Numbered from the stretch's first letter, positions 6,936 through 14,090 are shown. The stretch: 14,270 nucleotides of DNA from an uncultured Eubacteriales bacterium (GCA_900544965.1 UQXE01000040.1:1-14270), one strand, 5' to 3'. Numbers and translations: made by a program. Notes: generated by a model from the letters alone, not told the origin.

Positions 6936-8132
6936 TTACAGCAGCCTTGCTATCTCAGGAAACACCCTGAGAGACCTTTTCAATATACCGTTCATGTAGG
7001 AAATCAGTATGCCGTAGTTGGTTATCGGTACCCTCTGGGCTTCGGCGCGGCTTTGCCTGTAAAGCATCTCCCTGGCGTTGAGCATACATCCGCCGCAGTG
7101 AACAACCATGGCGTATCCGGAAAGCTCGCTGGGAAACCCGGTTCCGGACGCGAATTCAAATTCAAGCTTCCTGCCGGTATGCGCTTCAATCCATTTTGGG
7201 AGCTTGACCGTGCCGATATCCTCGCATTGCCTGTGGTGGGAACAGCCCTCGGCAATTAGTATCCTGTCGCCGTCACTGAGCGAATCGAGTTGTCCCACGC
7301 CCCTGACCGCTGTTTCAAGCAGTCCTTTATACCTGGCAAAGAGTATGGAAAACGAGGTCAGGAGCATACTGTCGGGAACCATGTCCTTTACTATGGAAAA
7401 GGCCTGGCTGTCCGTGACGACCATATTGGCCGGGCGCGCCAGCGCCCTTAACGCCGCGGGCAGCTGTTCAGGCCGAGTTTGCACGCATATCGCCTCGGAA
7501 TCGAGAACGTCTCTGATCGTCTGTACCTGGGGCAGGATCAGTCTGCCCTTTGGCGCAGAGGAATCTATCGGCGTTACGAGAACGACGACGTCCTCCTTCG
7601 AAAGCCTGTCTCCAATTATCCTTCGGCCTTCGCCTTCAGGTCTTGCGCTGCGGCCAATCAGCTCCTTGAGCTCTTCGATGTTCGTCATGTCCTTTGCGCT
7701 GACCGCTATCTCGTTTTGGCCGTCCAAAGTCACAGGCGCGGTATCGCTCTTGTTATAGGCGATTATGTAGGGGATTGCTTTTTCCTTGAACCTCTCTATA
7801 AGCTCCATATCCTCCCTTGATATCCCTGCCGAGGCGTCGACGACAAGCACGGCCACGTCGGTTTGGTTTAAAATGCCCAAAGCCTTCTTCACCCGCATAC
7901 CGCCCACCGGGCCTTCGTCGTCAATGCCGGGCGTGTCGATGATAACCACGGGACCCAGCGGCAAAAGCTCCATGGATTTAAAGACCGGATCGGTAGTCGT
8001 TCCCATGACGTCGGACACTATTGCGAGGTCCTGGCCTGTAACCGAGTTTACAACGCTTGATTTTCCGGCGTTTCGCTTTCCAAAAAAGGCTATATGAAGC
8101 CGGTTTGCCTTTGGCGTGTCATTAAGTCCCAT
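6936..8132 (-). CDS. hydF: [FeFe]-hydrogenase maturation GTPase HydF
   Basis: HydF is the scaffold on which the 2Fe subcluster of the H-cluster is assembled before transfer to the hydrogenase apoprotein. The 398-residue chain opens with a TrmE-like GTPase domain: P-loop GKRNAGKSS (18-26), switch threonines at 44-46, DTPG (66-69), NKSD (127-130) and SAK (145-147). A middle dimerisation region follows. The C-terminal part carries the 4Fe-4S ligands C297 and H299 (CSH) and C346 and C349 (HCGGC), the diagnostic HydF pattern. The ATG has AAGGAGG 5 nt upstream; that site overlaps the hydG stop region and only 9 nt separate the two genes, indicating translational coupling. It is the last gene of the operon. 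Length and motifs are typical and nothing is missing. Confidence 0.97.
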   Translation of the reverse strand: MGLNDTPKANRLHIAFFGKRNAGKSSVVNSVTGQDLAIVSDVMGTTTDPVFKSMELLPLGPVVIIDTPGIDDEGPVGGMRVKKALGILNQTDVAVLVVDASAGISREDMELIERFKEKAIPYIIAYNKSDTAPVTLDGQNEIAVSAKDMTNIEELKELIGRSARPEGEGRRIIGDRLSKEDVVVLVTPIDSSAPKGRLILPQVQTIRDVLDSEAICVQTRPEQLPAALRALARPANMVVTDSQAFSIVKDMVPDSMLLTSFSILFARYKGLLETAVRGVGQLDSLSDGDRILIAEGCSHHRQCEDIGTVKLPKWIEAHTGRKLEFEFASGTGFPSELSGYAMVVHCGGCMLNAREMLYRQSRAEAQRVPITNYGILISYMNGILKRSLRVFPEIARLL

Positions 8133-8141
8133 AGCGCCTCC

Positions 8142-9557
8142 TTAAAATCTGAAATCCCTATTGCCCTCTTCAATCCTGCCGATATATTCCTCAGCGGTAC
8201 GCCTTGCCTTTTCATTAGGAATATTTTTGAGTTCATCCCTGATAAGCTTATTGCCGATCTCCCTTGTTTCCGCGCTTGCGTAGTCCTCAAGAAACTCCTT
8301 TAGGGTGATCAGGGCGTTTGGATGGCAGCAGTTTTGGATCTGGCCGCTCTTTAAAAGGCTCATGAACCTGTCGCCCGTGCGGCCCTCGCGGTAGCACGCG
8401 GTGCAAAACGAAGGTATGAAGCCAATGTCCATAAGCCATCGCACAATCTCGTCAAGCGTTCGCTGATCTGATACGTCGAACTGTTCCGTATCGGTTGGGC
8501 GTATCTTTTCGGTATACCCGCCTACGCTGGTTCTGGACGCGCCGCTTATCTGGGAAACGCCGAGTTTCAGCGCCCTTTCCCTTACGGCCTGGTTCTCGCG
8601 GGTGGATATGATCATTCCCGTATACGGTACGCTTATGCGTATCAGCGCGCATAGCTTTGCGAATATATCGTCGCTGATTCCATTGTCAAACGCGCTGGGG
8701 TCTATATCGTCGGCGCGCTTGATTCTGGGCACGCTTATGGTATGGGGGCCCACGCCGTGCACGGCCTCAAGATGCTCGGCATGCATGAGCAGGGCGGCAA
8801 ATTCGTATCTGTAAAGCTCAAGCCCAAACAGCACGCCCAGTCCCACGTCGTCGATTCCGCCGGCCATAGCCCTGTCCATGGCCTCGGTATGATAAGCGTA
8901 ATTGTGCTTAGGCCCGGTTGGATGCAGCCTTTCATAGCTTTCCCTATGGTATGTTTCCTGAAAGAGTATGTATGTGCCTATACCGGCGTCATGCAGCTTT
9001 TTATAGTTCTCTACGGTCGTCGCGGCGATGTTTACGTTTACCCGCCTGATAGCGCCGTTTTTATGCTTTATGCCGTAAATCGTGTCGATGCATTCGAGAA
9101 TATACTCTATTGGGTTGTTGACCGGGTCCTCGCCCGCCTCTATGGCAAGGCGCTTATGGCCCATATCCTGCAGGGCGATAACCTCGCTTTTAACCTCCTC
9201 CTGAGTCAGCTTTTTCCTTGCTATGTGCTTGTTCTTTAGATGATAAGGACAGTAAACGCAGCCGTTCACGCAGTAGTTTGACAGATAGAGCGGCGCGAAC
9301 ATTACAATGCGGTTCCCATAAAAGTCCTTTTTAATGCGCTCGGCCAGCGCATACATCTCGTTTACCAGGCCCTCATCCTCGCATGCAAGCAGCACGGACG
9401 CCTCCCTGTGGTCAAGGCCCTTTCTCAGCTTAGCCTTTTCAAGCAGCCCCCTTATAAGCGGGATGTTATCCTTGTTTTCGTCCGCGTATTTTAGGGTTGC
9501 CTCAACCTCGTTGTGGCATATAAACTCTTCAGCCTTCATTGATCTTTTATTATACAT
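8142..9557 (-). CDS. hydG: [FeFe]-hydrogenase maturase HydG (radical SAM tyrosine lyase)
   Basis: HydG cleaves tyrosine to p-cresol and dehydroglycine, from which the CO and CN ligands of the H-cluster arise, and delivers an Fe(CO)2(CN) synthon. The 471-residue protein shows the radical SAM motif C96-x3-C100-x2-C103 (CVNGCVYC), the GEDP motif (142-145), and the C-terminal second-cluster motif C385-x2-C388-x22-C411. This last motif separates HydG from its relative ThiH. The ATG at 9555-9557 follows an AAAGGA site. It lies 48 nt downstream of hydE and directly upstream of hydF. Length, motif order and context agree, so confidence is high. Confidence 0.97.
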   Translation of the reverse strand: MYNKRSMKAEEFICHNEVEATLKYADENKDNIPLIRGLLEKAKLRKGLDHREASVLLACEDEGLVNEMYALAERIKKDFYGNRIVMFAPLYLSNYCVNGCVYCPYHLKNKHIARKKLTQEEVKSEVIALQDMGHKRLAIEAGEDPVNNPIEYILECIDTIYGIKHKNGAIRRVNVNIAATTVENYKKLHDAGIGTYILFQETYHRESYERLHPTGPKHNYAYHTEAMDRAMAGGIDDVGLGVLFGLELYRYEFAALLMHAEHLEAVHGVGPHTISVPRIKRADDIDPSAFDNGISDDIFAKLCALIRISVPYTGMIISTRENQAVRERALKLGVSQISGASRTSVGGYTEKIRPTDTEQFDVSDQRTLDEIVRWLMDIGFIPSFCTACYREGRTGDRFMSLLKSGQIQNCCHPNALITLKEFLEDYASAETREIGNKLIRDELKNIPNEKARRTAEEYIGRIEEGNRDFRF

Positions 9558-9605
9558 CGTGATTTCCTTTCTTATGGGTCAGTCTCCGCTTCCCCGTCAG
9601 TTTAG

Positions 9606-10646
9606 TTATTCGGCCTTATGGTCGCCCCTGCTGGTTACAACGCTGTACCCGATGCTCTCCATGGATTGCTTCAGCACTGCCAGGGATTCTGCCGCCTCGG
9701 CGCCGGTATGGAGCTTGCCGTCGTACAGCAGGTACTTTTCGCGCGCCCCAATCGGGGATAGATTGGGCATTACCACGTTCGCTCCCGCCATGATTCCAAG
9801 CTCCCTGCCGCGCAGGGCTATCGTGCCAAGGGCGGTTGTGGCGGGCAGCAGGACGTCGGGCAGCATAAGGCGTATTATTGCCAAAAGCCTGAGGGTCAAC
9901 TCCATTGATCCCGCCGGTTCCGAACGAAACGGCGTATCCCTGTGCGGGATAAATGGCCCTATGCCCACCATTTGAGGGTGAAAATCGTGGATAAACATCA
10001 AATCCTCAATCAGGTTTTCCACGGTCTGGCAAGGGGAGCCGACCATAAACCCGCATCCGGTCTGATATCCGATCTCCTTGAGGTCGTATAAGCATCTGAT
10101 ACGGCTTTCAAGGGACATGCCGCGGGGGTGAAGCCTGCCGTAATGCGTCCCGTTAGCAGTTTCATGGCGCAGCAGGTAGCGGTCGGCGCCCGCGTTGAAC
10201 AGCGCCTGATAGCTTTCCCTGCTCCTTTCGCCTATGGACAGGGTGACGGCGCAGTCCTGATGGCGGGATTTTATGGCCTTAATAATTTCACATAACCTGT
10301 CGTCGGTAAAGAAGGGGTCTTCGCCGCCCTGCAGTACGAACGTGCGGAAACCAAGATCGTAGCCCTTGTCGCAGCAGTTTAAGATTTCGCCGGCGGAAAG
10401 CCTGAAACGGCGGGCATTCGTATTGCTTCGCCTTATCCCGCAATAATAGCAGTCGTTTTTGCAGTGGTTTGTAAACTCGATTAAGCCGCGTATATATATG
10501 TCGCGCCCATATGCGCTCAGGCGCGTTTTTACGGCCGATTCGTAAAGATATCCGACGGCCTCTTTGTCTAAGCATGTCAAAAGCTCGGCGAATCCATCGC
10601 CAGGAAGCATTCTTTCCGTTTTCAGCCTGTCGACAAGTCTTTTCAT
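9606..10646 (-). CDS. hydE: [FeFe]-hydrogenase maturase HydE (radical SAM)
   Basis: HydE is a radical SAM enzyme that acts after HydG on the cysteine-bound Fe(CO)2(CN) synthon during assembly of the dithiolate-bridged di-iron site. The 346-residue chain carries C62-x3-C66-x2-C69 (CKNDCYYC) and the family-typical stretches LQGGEDP and GANVVMPNLSP near the C-terminus. The auxiliary cysteine set seen near the C-terminus of Thermotoga maritima HydE is absent here: there are no cysteines in the last ~100 residues. That cluster is known to be dispensable in the family. The ATG lies only 3 nt after the stop of the upstream regulator gene, so translation is likely coupled. BioB was considered, but the hydG/hydF context and the C-terminal motif favour HydE. 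Confidence 0.95.
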   Translation of the reverse strand: MKRLVDRLKTERMLPGDGFAELLTCLDKEAVGYLYESAVKTRLSAYGRDIYIRGLIEFTNHCKNDCYYCGIRRSNTNARRFRLSAGEILNCCDKGYDLGFRTFVLQGGEDPFFTDDRLCEIIKAIKSRHQDCAVTLSIGERSRESYQALFNAGADRYLLRHETANGTHYGRLHPRGMSLESRIRCLYDLKEIGYQTGCGFMVGSPCQTVENLIEDLMFIHDFHPQMVGIGPFIPHRDTPFRSEPAGSMELTLRLLAIIRLMLPDVLLPATTALGTIALRGRELGIMAGANVVMPNLSPIGAREKYLLYDGKLHTGAEAAESLAVLKQSMESIGYSVVTSRGDHKAE

Positions 10647-10649
10647 TAT

Positions 10650-10907
10650 CTATTCCCCGCTTGAAAAATTTGAGTAGGCCGTTTTTGCGCTTACGCCGTC
10701 GAGCCTGCCTATCCTGCCCGAAAGCGCGCTGATCGCGTCTTGGGGCGCGTCCACCGCTACGCTTATAATGCTTATGGACTTTTCCCTGTAGGGAATGCCC
10801 ATCCTGCCTATGACGCAGCCGCTGTATTCGTGCAAAATGCCATTGAGCTTCTCAACGGAATCAGGGTTTTCCACTATAATTCCAATTACCGCCACCCTTG
10901 TCGCCAT
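10650..10907 (-). CDS. TM1266-type iron-only hydrogenase system regulator, putative
   Basis: This small protein (85 residues from the ATG) matches the TM1266 family that accompanies hydE/hydG operons. The opening RVAVIGIIVEN, the central CVIGRMGIPYREK and ISIISVAVDAP, and a C-terminal KTAYSNF are characteristic. The fold is a beta-alpha-beta ACT/NikR-C-like domain, so a ligand-binding or sensory role is plausible; no DNA-binding helix is visible and the biochemical function is not established. It is the first gene of the maturation operon and ends 3 nt before hydE. GGAGG (10916-10920) lies 8 nt before the ATG; a TTG one codon earlier (10908-10910) is an alternative start. The leader upstream has alternative RNA pairings that could be a target of control. 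Confidence 0.88.
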   Translation of the reverse strand: MATRVAVIGIIVENPDSVEKLNGILHEYSGCVIGRMGIPYREKSISIISVAVDAPQDAISALSGRIGRLDGVSAKTAYSNFSSGE

Positions 10908-10940
10908 CAATGTCGCCTCCGTAATTTATATAAACAAAAA

Positions 10941-11031
10941 TATAGCTGCGCCAAAACAGTACAGCTATACCAAATATACGGTAAAAATACAGTCATTATC
11001 AGGATAGCTTCCGCCTCAACGGGTTTTGGCG
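10941..11031 (-). promoter_or_regulatory. Attenuator-like leader of the hyd maturation operon
   Basis: On the minus strand TATAGCTG (10962-10969) and CAGCTATA (10941-10948) form a perfect 8-bp stem with a 13-nt loop, followed directly by TTTTTG, like a modest terminator. Two upstream segments can block it. CGCCAAAAC (11023-11031) pairs over 9 bp with GTTTTGGCG in the terminator loop (10949-10957). AGCTATCC (11002-11009) pairs with GGTATAGCT (10963-10971), which contains the 5' terminator arm. These two pairings are nested and exclude the terminator. It sits about 20 nt upstream of the GGAGG of the first gene. No known riboswitch class was recognised. The stem is AU-rich, so an operator reading of the palindrome remains possible. 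Confidence 0.5.
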
Positions 11032-11087
11032 TCAGATATACGGAATGTAATGCCTTGCTGTCAGAATCCTTTCAGTTCGGCGTTTAT

Positions 11088-11116
11088 ATGATACCATAGA
11101 CAAGTGGAAGATAAAA
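11088..11116 (-). promoter_or_regulatory. Candidate promoter of the hyd maturation operon
   Basis: On the minus strand TATCAT (11088-11093) is preceded by TGG, giving an extended -10, but the -35 position holds only TTTTAT (11111-11116). A second option is a perfect TATAAT at 11129-11134 whose nearest TTGAAA is 20 nt away. Either would give a leader of about 180-220 nt covering the attenuator-like pairings. Confidence 0.35.
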
Positions 11117-11134
11117 ATATATTTTTTGATTATA

Positions 11135-11416
11135 AATGCTGAAACCCTTTGCTTTTTCAATCGTATGGGCCCACCGTCCGTTTAAGAGCAAAAGTACGGC
11201 CAGCATATTTTTTACATTCCTGCCCAATTCTTTTGGTAAGAGTAAATAACGCGGATAATCGCGTAAAAGCAATGCATACGTGTTATTACAAATGCTTTAT
11301 TTAAGATAACCGGCGCCGGCGGCACGCGCGGGGCTTTTGTATGCATTAAGCGCAGGCGGAACCGCCCATATGGCGAAAAGATCAGGGCAGGTCCGCCTGG
11401 AGCAACCAATAATAAC
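11135..11416. other. Gene-free stretch between the rubredoxin terminator and the hyd promoter
   Basis: No coding sequence with a ribosome binding site and family resemblance was found on either strand. The left half (about 11135-11300) is AT-rich. The right half is GC-rich and can fold: CAGGCGGA (11353-11360) pairs with TCCGCCTG (11392-11399) around an inner CGCC/GGCG hairpin, and CCGGCGCCGG at 11310-11319 is a palindrome. No promoter that would make this a small RNA gene could be placed. Confidence 0.3.
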
Positions 11417-11445
11417 GGGCGGAGCGTATCAAAACCGCTCCGCCC
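11417..11445 (-). terminator. Terminator of the superoxide reductase-rubredoxin unit
   Basis: GGGCGGAGCG and CGCTCCGCCC form a perfect 10-bp stem (11417-11426 with 11436-11445) around a 9-nt loop. On the minus strand the tail is GTTATTATT, a moderately U-rich run, about 30 nt beyond the rubredoxin stop. On the plus strand the tail is A-rich, so termination is expected for the minus strand only. Confidence 0.65.
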
Positions 11446-11475
11446 TAAAAAATGGCGGGCCATATTTACAGGCGC

Positions 11476-11634
11476 TTAATCCGCCTTAGAAAACTGCTCC
11501 TTGCCAACGCCGCAAAGCGGACATGCAAAATCGTCCGGCAGATCCTCGAATTTTGTGCCAGGGGCGATCCCGTCGTCCGGCACGCCCAGCTCCTCGTCAT
11601 ATACCCATCCGCATACGTCGCATACATATTTCAT
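11476..11634 (-). CDS. Rubredoxin
   Basis: A 52-residue one-electron carrier of the cytosol with a mononuclear Fe(Cys)4 centre. The minus strand reads MKYVCDVCGWVYDEE at the start and CPLCG near the end; the two CxxC knuckles (C5, C8 and C38, C41) and the aromatic W10 and Y12 give a complete rubredoxin of normal length. The ATG at 11632-11634 has GGAGG 9 nt upstream, lying inside the last codons of the superoxide reductase gene. Only 4 nt separate the two genes, so they are surely co-translated. The expected role is electron donor to superoxide reductase, as in the clostridial and sulfate-reducer rbo-rub pairs, and possibly to the flavodiiron protein. Confidence 0.95.
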   Translation of the reverse strand: MKYVCDVCGWVYDEELGVPDDGIAPGTKFEDLPDDFACPLCGVGKEQFSKAD

Positions 11635-11638
11635 TTTA

Positions 11639-12025
11639 TCAGTCCTCCTTGTTAGATTTCCATAGGCTGTGAAGATTGCAGTAGGCGTAGGCGGAGATGG
11701 CTTCGTCGCCGCGGCATACCATAAAGTCCGCCCTTGGTTCGCCGCCGGGCTTAAGCCGTTTTAGCTGGACGCCCTGTTTTGTTTCAAGCATGATCCATTC
11801 AATATAGTGCTCCTGAGCCATCGGGTGCGCGGCGGATCCAACCGCAACCGTAACCTTATCTCCCTCAGCGGAGACGACTGGCACGTGCTTTTCAGCCGAC
11901 GCGTCGGTAGTGCCTGGTATAAGCGCCTTCATCCCTTGGCCGCAGCACATAACCGGAACGCCCTTATTGGTCATAAAGGTTACTACGCTGCCGCAGTGCT
12001 CACAGATATAAAAACTCTGCTCCAT
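11639..12025 (-). CDS. Desulfoferrodoxin-type superoxide reductase (2Fe-SOR)
   Basis: Reduces superoxide to hydrogen peroxide in the cytosol without making O2, using electrons from rubredoxin. The 128-residue protein has both iron sites. The N-terminal desulforedoxin-like centre I uses C8, C11, C27 and C28 (CEHC, CC). The catalytic centre II uses H47, H67, H73, C116 and H119, with the EKHVP motif supplying the conserved Glu and Lys near the iron. The start ATG at 12023-12025 was chosen because AGGAG lies 8 nt before it; an upstream in-frame start at 12052 would bury this site. It is followed 4 nt later by rubredoxin, and 114 nt upstream is the flavodiiron gene on the same strand. All ligands are intact and the length is typical. 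Confidence 0.96.
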   Translation of the reverse strand: MEQSFYICEHCGSVVTFMTNKGVPVMCCGQGMKALIPGTTDASAEKHVPVVSAEGDKVTVAVGSAAHPMAQEHYIEWIMLETKQGVQLKRLKPGGEPRADFMVCRGDEAISAYAYCNLHSLWKSNKED

Positions 12026-12056
12026 AATTTTGACTCCTTTCGTTTGCCGCAATAAT

Positions 12057-12077
12057 ATCTATGGTTTTTTCATAGAT
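12057..12077. promoter_or_regulatory. Palindrome upstream of superoxide reductase
   Basis: ATCTATG (12057-12063) and CATAGAT (12071-12077) form a perfect 7-bp inverted repeat with a 7-nt spacer. It lies about 20 nt ahead of the ribosome binding site in the 114-nt gap after the flavodiiron gene. On the minus strand it abuts a possible -10 (TATTAT, 12052-12057). It may be an operator or a weak terminator; the sequence cannot tell which. Confidence 0.4.
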
Positions 12078-12139
12078 TCCTGTTGTAAGCTTTAGCGAAA
12101 ACACCGCTCCGGCGGGGCTTTGCTGAATGGCTCCGTGGC

Positions 12140-13984
12140 TTAGCCGAGCCGTTCAAAATCTTCGGCTCCATGTTTGCAAAGGGGGCATATAAAGTCCTTT
12201 GGCAGTTCGCCGCCCTCGTAAACGTAACCGCAGATCTTGCAGACATAACCCTTTTTATCCTGGCCCAGAGACTGGGGCTTAGGCTTTATATGGTCAAGGT
12301 AATATCCATATGTAAGCGACGGAGTGTTGGATAAAACCCTTGCCTCCGTAACGTCCGCCACAAACAGGGTATGCGTTGCGTAATCATAGGCATGAACCAC
12401 TCTGGCGGATATAAACGCGTTTGTATACCTTTCAATATACGCAAGACCGTTTTCGGCACGGTCGATCCTCCCGGCCGCGTCAAACTTATCCGCCTCACGT
12501 CCGCTCTGAAACCCGAAATGCTCAAACGCTTTAAAGGGCGTATCAGTCGTAAGGACTGAAACGTTGAATAAACCTGACTCTAATATCATATCGTGCGTAA
12601 GATTAGCCTTGTTTACAGATATTGAAATACGCTTGGGGGAGTCGGTTACCTGCGTTACGGTGTTGATGATGCAGCCGTTGTCCCTGCCCTTACTTTTGGC
12701 CGTAAGAACGAACAGCCCGTACTCTATCCTGAACATGGCGTCCTGCTCAACCATGGTATCGTTATGTGTGATCTGTTTTTCTTTGGGCATGCTTTCATAG
12801 ATGGAGTCGGCAAGCGCGTCCATCTCTTCAAGCTGATGGGTTTTGAGCGAAGACTTCAGGCTTACCATGTTTTCGAGGATATTCATATTCCTGCATTTTT
12901 CCAGCTGCTGGCGCATAAGCCCGCCGGAGGTTGCGGCCCAAGTGCCGTTTTCAATCAGCGCAATGGTGCGGTTTTGTATATTATGGGCTGTCAGGTCGTT
13001 TATAACCGTTTCCATATTGCAAAAGACGCCGGCGTTATAGGTTGTGGATGCAAACACCAGGTGGCTGCACCTAAAGGCCTCGGCCACGATAACGGAAGGG
13101 TGCGTTGAGGATACGTCATACATCTGAATGTTGCGGATACCCCTGTCCGCCAGCCTGCCCGCCAAGATTGAGGCGGCGTTTTCGGTATTCCCATATACAG
13201 AGGCGTACGCGATCATTACCGCGCCCTCTTCCGGCGTATATGTCGACCACTTTATATATTTATCTATAAACCAGCCGATATTTTTCCTGTGAACCGGGCC
13301 GTGAAGCGGGCATATCATTTGAATATCCAATCCCGCCGCCTTTTTGAGCAGGGCCTGTACTTGCGTACCGTACTTGCCGACTATATTGGTATAATACCGT
13401 CGCGCGTCGGGAAGCCACTCGGTTTCGAAATTCACCTCGTCGGCGAAAATATTGCCGCTAAGAGCGCCGAAGGTACCAAACGCGTCCGCGCTGTAAAGGA
13501 TCCTGTCCAGCGTGTCATAAGTAACCATGGCTTCAGGCCAATGGACCATTGGAGCCATAACAAACGCGAACGTATGCGCGCCAGTATTAAGGATATCGCC
13601 TTCCTTGACCAAAACCGCGCGTGAATCGATATCAAATGTGAAAAACTGCTTAATCATCCGCAGCGCCTTTGAATTGCAGATGATCCTTACCTCAGGATAT
13701 CTTATCACAAGCTCCTGCATGGTGGCGCAGTGGTCGGGCTCCATGTGGTTTACAATCAGATAGTCCAGCTTCCTTCCGTTCAGAACATGCTCAAGGTTTT
13801 CAAAAAAGATTCCGGAAACAGATCTGTCCACGGTATCGAGCAAAACGGTTTTTTCATCGAGCACAAGATATGCGTTATACGAAACGCCCCTTGGGATTGG
13901 GAATACGTTTTCAAAGAGGGCGAGACGCCTGTCGTTACCGCCGACCCAATAGAGATCCTTATTTAGTTGCTTTACACAGTACAT
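12140..13984 (-). CDS. Flavodiiron protein fused to flavin reductase and rubredoxin domains
   Basis: A 614-residue four-module enzyme predicted to reduce O2 (or NO) with electrons from NAD(P)H. Residues 1-250 are the beta-lactamase-like diiron domain with all ligands: H80, E82, D84, H85 (HMEPDH), H148, D167 and H228. Residues about 255-400 are an FMN-binding flavodoxin. Residues about 410-565 are a flavin-reductase split barrel. Residues 579-614 are a short rubredoxin (C582, C585, C600, C603) lacking the usual loop between its knuckles. The last two modules match Moorella Hrb, a separate NADH-linked partner of FprA, so this looks like an FprA-Hrb fusion. The ATG at 13982-13984 has AAGGGGG upstream, and the longer reading to 14023 would enclose that site. 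Superoxide reductase and rubredoxin follow. FprA-like gene names vary, so no symbol is given. Confidence 0.94.
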   Translation of the reverse strand: MYCVKQLNKDLYWVGGNDRRLALFENVFPIPRGVSYNAYLVLDEKTVLLDTVDRSVSGIFFENLEHVLNGRKLDYLIVNHMEPDHCATMQELVIRYPEVRIICNSKALRMIKQFFTFDIDSRAVLVKEGDILNTGAHTFAFVMAPMVHWPEAMVTYDTLDRILYSADAFGTFGALSGNIFADEVNFETEWLPDARRYYTNIVGKYGTQVQALLKKAAGLDIQMICPLHGPVHRKNIGWFIDKYIKWSTYTPEEGAVMIAYASVYGNTENAASILAGRLADRGIRNIQMYDVSSTHPSVIVAEAFRCSHLVFASTTYNAGVFCNMETVINDLTAHNIQNRTIALIENGTWAATSGGLMRQQLEKCRNMNILENMVSLKSSLKTHQLEEMDALADSIYESMPKEKQITHNDTMVEQDAMFRIEYGLFVLTAKSKGRDNGCIINTVTQVTDSPKRISISVNKANLTHDMILESGLFNVSVLTTDTPFKAFEHFGFQSGREADKFDAAGRIDRAENGLAYIERYTNAFISARVVHAYDYATHTLFVADVTEARVLSNTPSLTYGYYLDHIKPKPQSLGQDKKGYVCKICGYVYEGGELPKDFICPLCKHGAEDFERLG

Positions 13985-14020
13985 AAAAAACCCCCTTAAA
14001 TTTATATTTGAATATTTTAT

Positions 14021-14047
14021 CACGATGCGCTGAACGAGCGCATCGTG
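14021..14047. repeat. Perfect 10-bp hairpin upstream of the flavodiiron gene
   Basis: CACGATGCGC (14021-14030) and GCGCATCGTG (14038-14047) form an uninterrupted stem with a 7-nt loop. It stands between the hairpin-rich region and the AT-rich stretch (13996-14020) where the flavodiiron promoter should be. No good -35/-10 pair could be set. A second hairpin, AATCGCC-TAT-GGCGATT (14048-14064), follows at once. Confidence 0.7.
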
Positions 14048-14064
14048 AATCGCCTATGGCGATT

Positions 14065-14087
14065 TTGCCTCCGGCGGCTTAGAACCT
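14065..14087. repeat. 23-bp repeat, copy 1
   Basis: Begins TTGCCTCCGGCGG and ends CTTAGAACCT. The identical 23 bases recur at 14224-14246. Its last ten bases are also complementary to AGGTTCTAAG at 14259-14268, so they can act as the left end of an inverted-repeat-bounded segment of about 190 bp. Confidence 0.85.
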
Positions 14088-14090
14088 ATT

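Noticed and set aside
7108..7758. 216-residue open frame on the plus strand across hydF
   Set aside because: It lies entirely opposite hydF, shows low-complexity Ser/Leu-rich composition typical of antisense reading, has no ribosome binding site and no family motif.
9334..9975. 213-residue open frame on the plus strand spanning the hydG/hydE junction
   Set aside because: It is antisense to the well-supported hydG start and hydE end and has no recognisable domain.
9606..10646. Biotin synthase as an alternative for the hydE gene
   Set aside because: The C-terminal GANVVMPNLSP motif and the position between the TM1266-type gene and hydG fit HydE; no other biotin genes are present.
10921..10945. 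Rex (redox repressor) operator near TTTGTTTATATAAATTA
   Set aside because: Only the centre TTTATATAAA is palindromic; the outer bases do not fit the TTGTTAA...TTAACAA pattern.
11084..11463. Short open frames on the minus strand between rubredoxin and the hyd leader
   Set aside because: No ribosome binding site, no family resemblance, and one crosses the strong terminator hairpin at 11417-11445.
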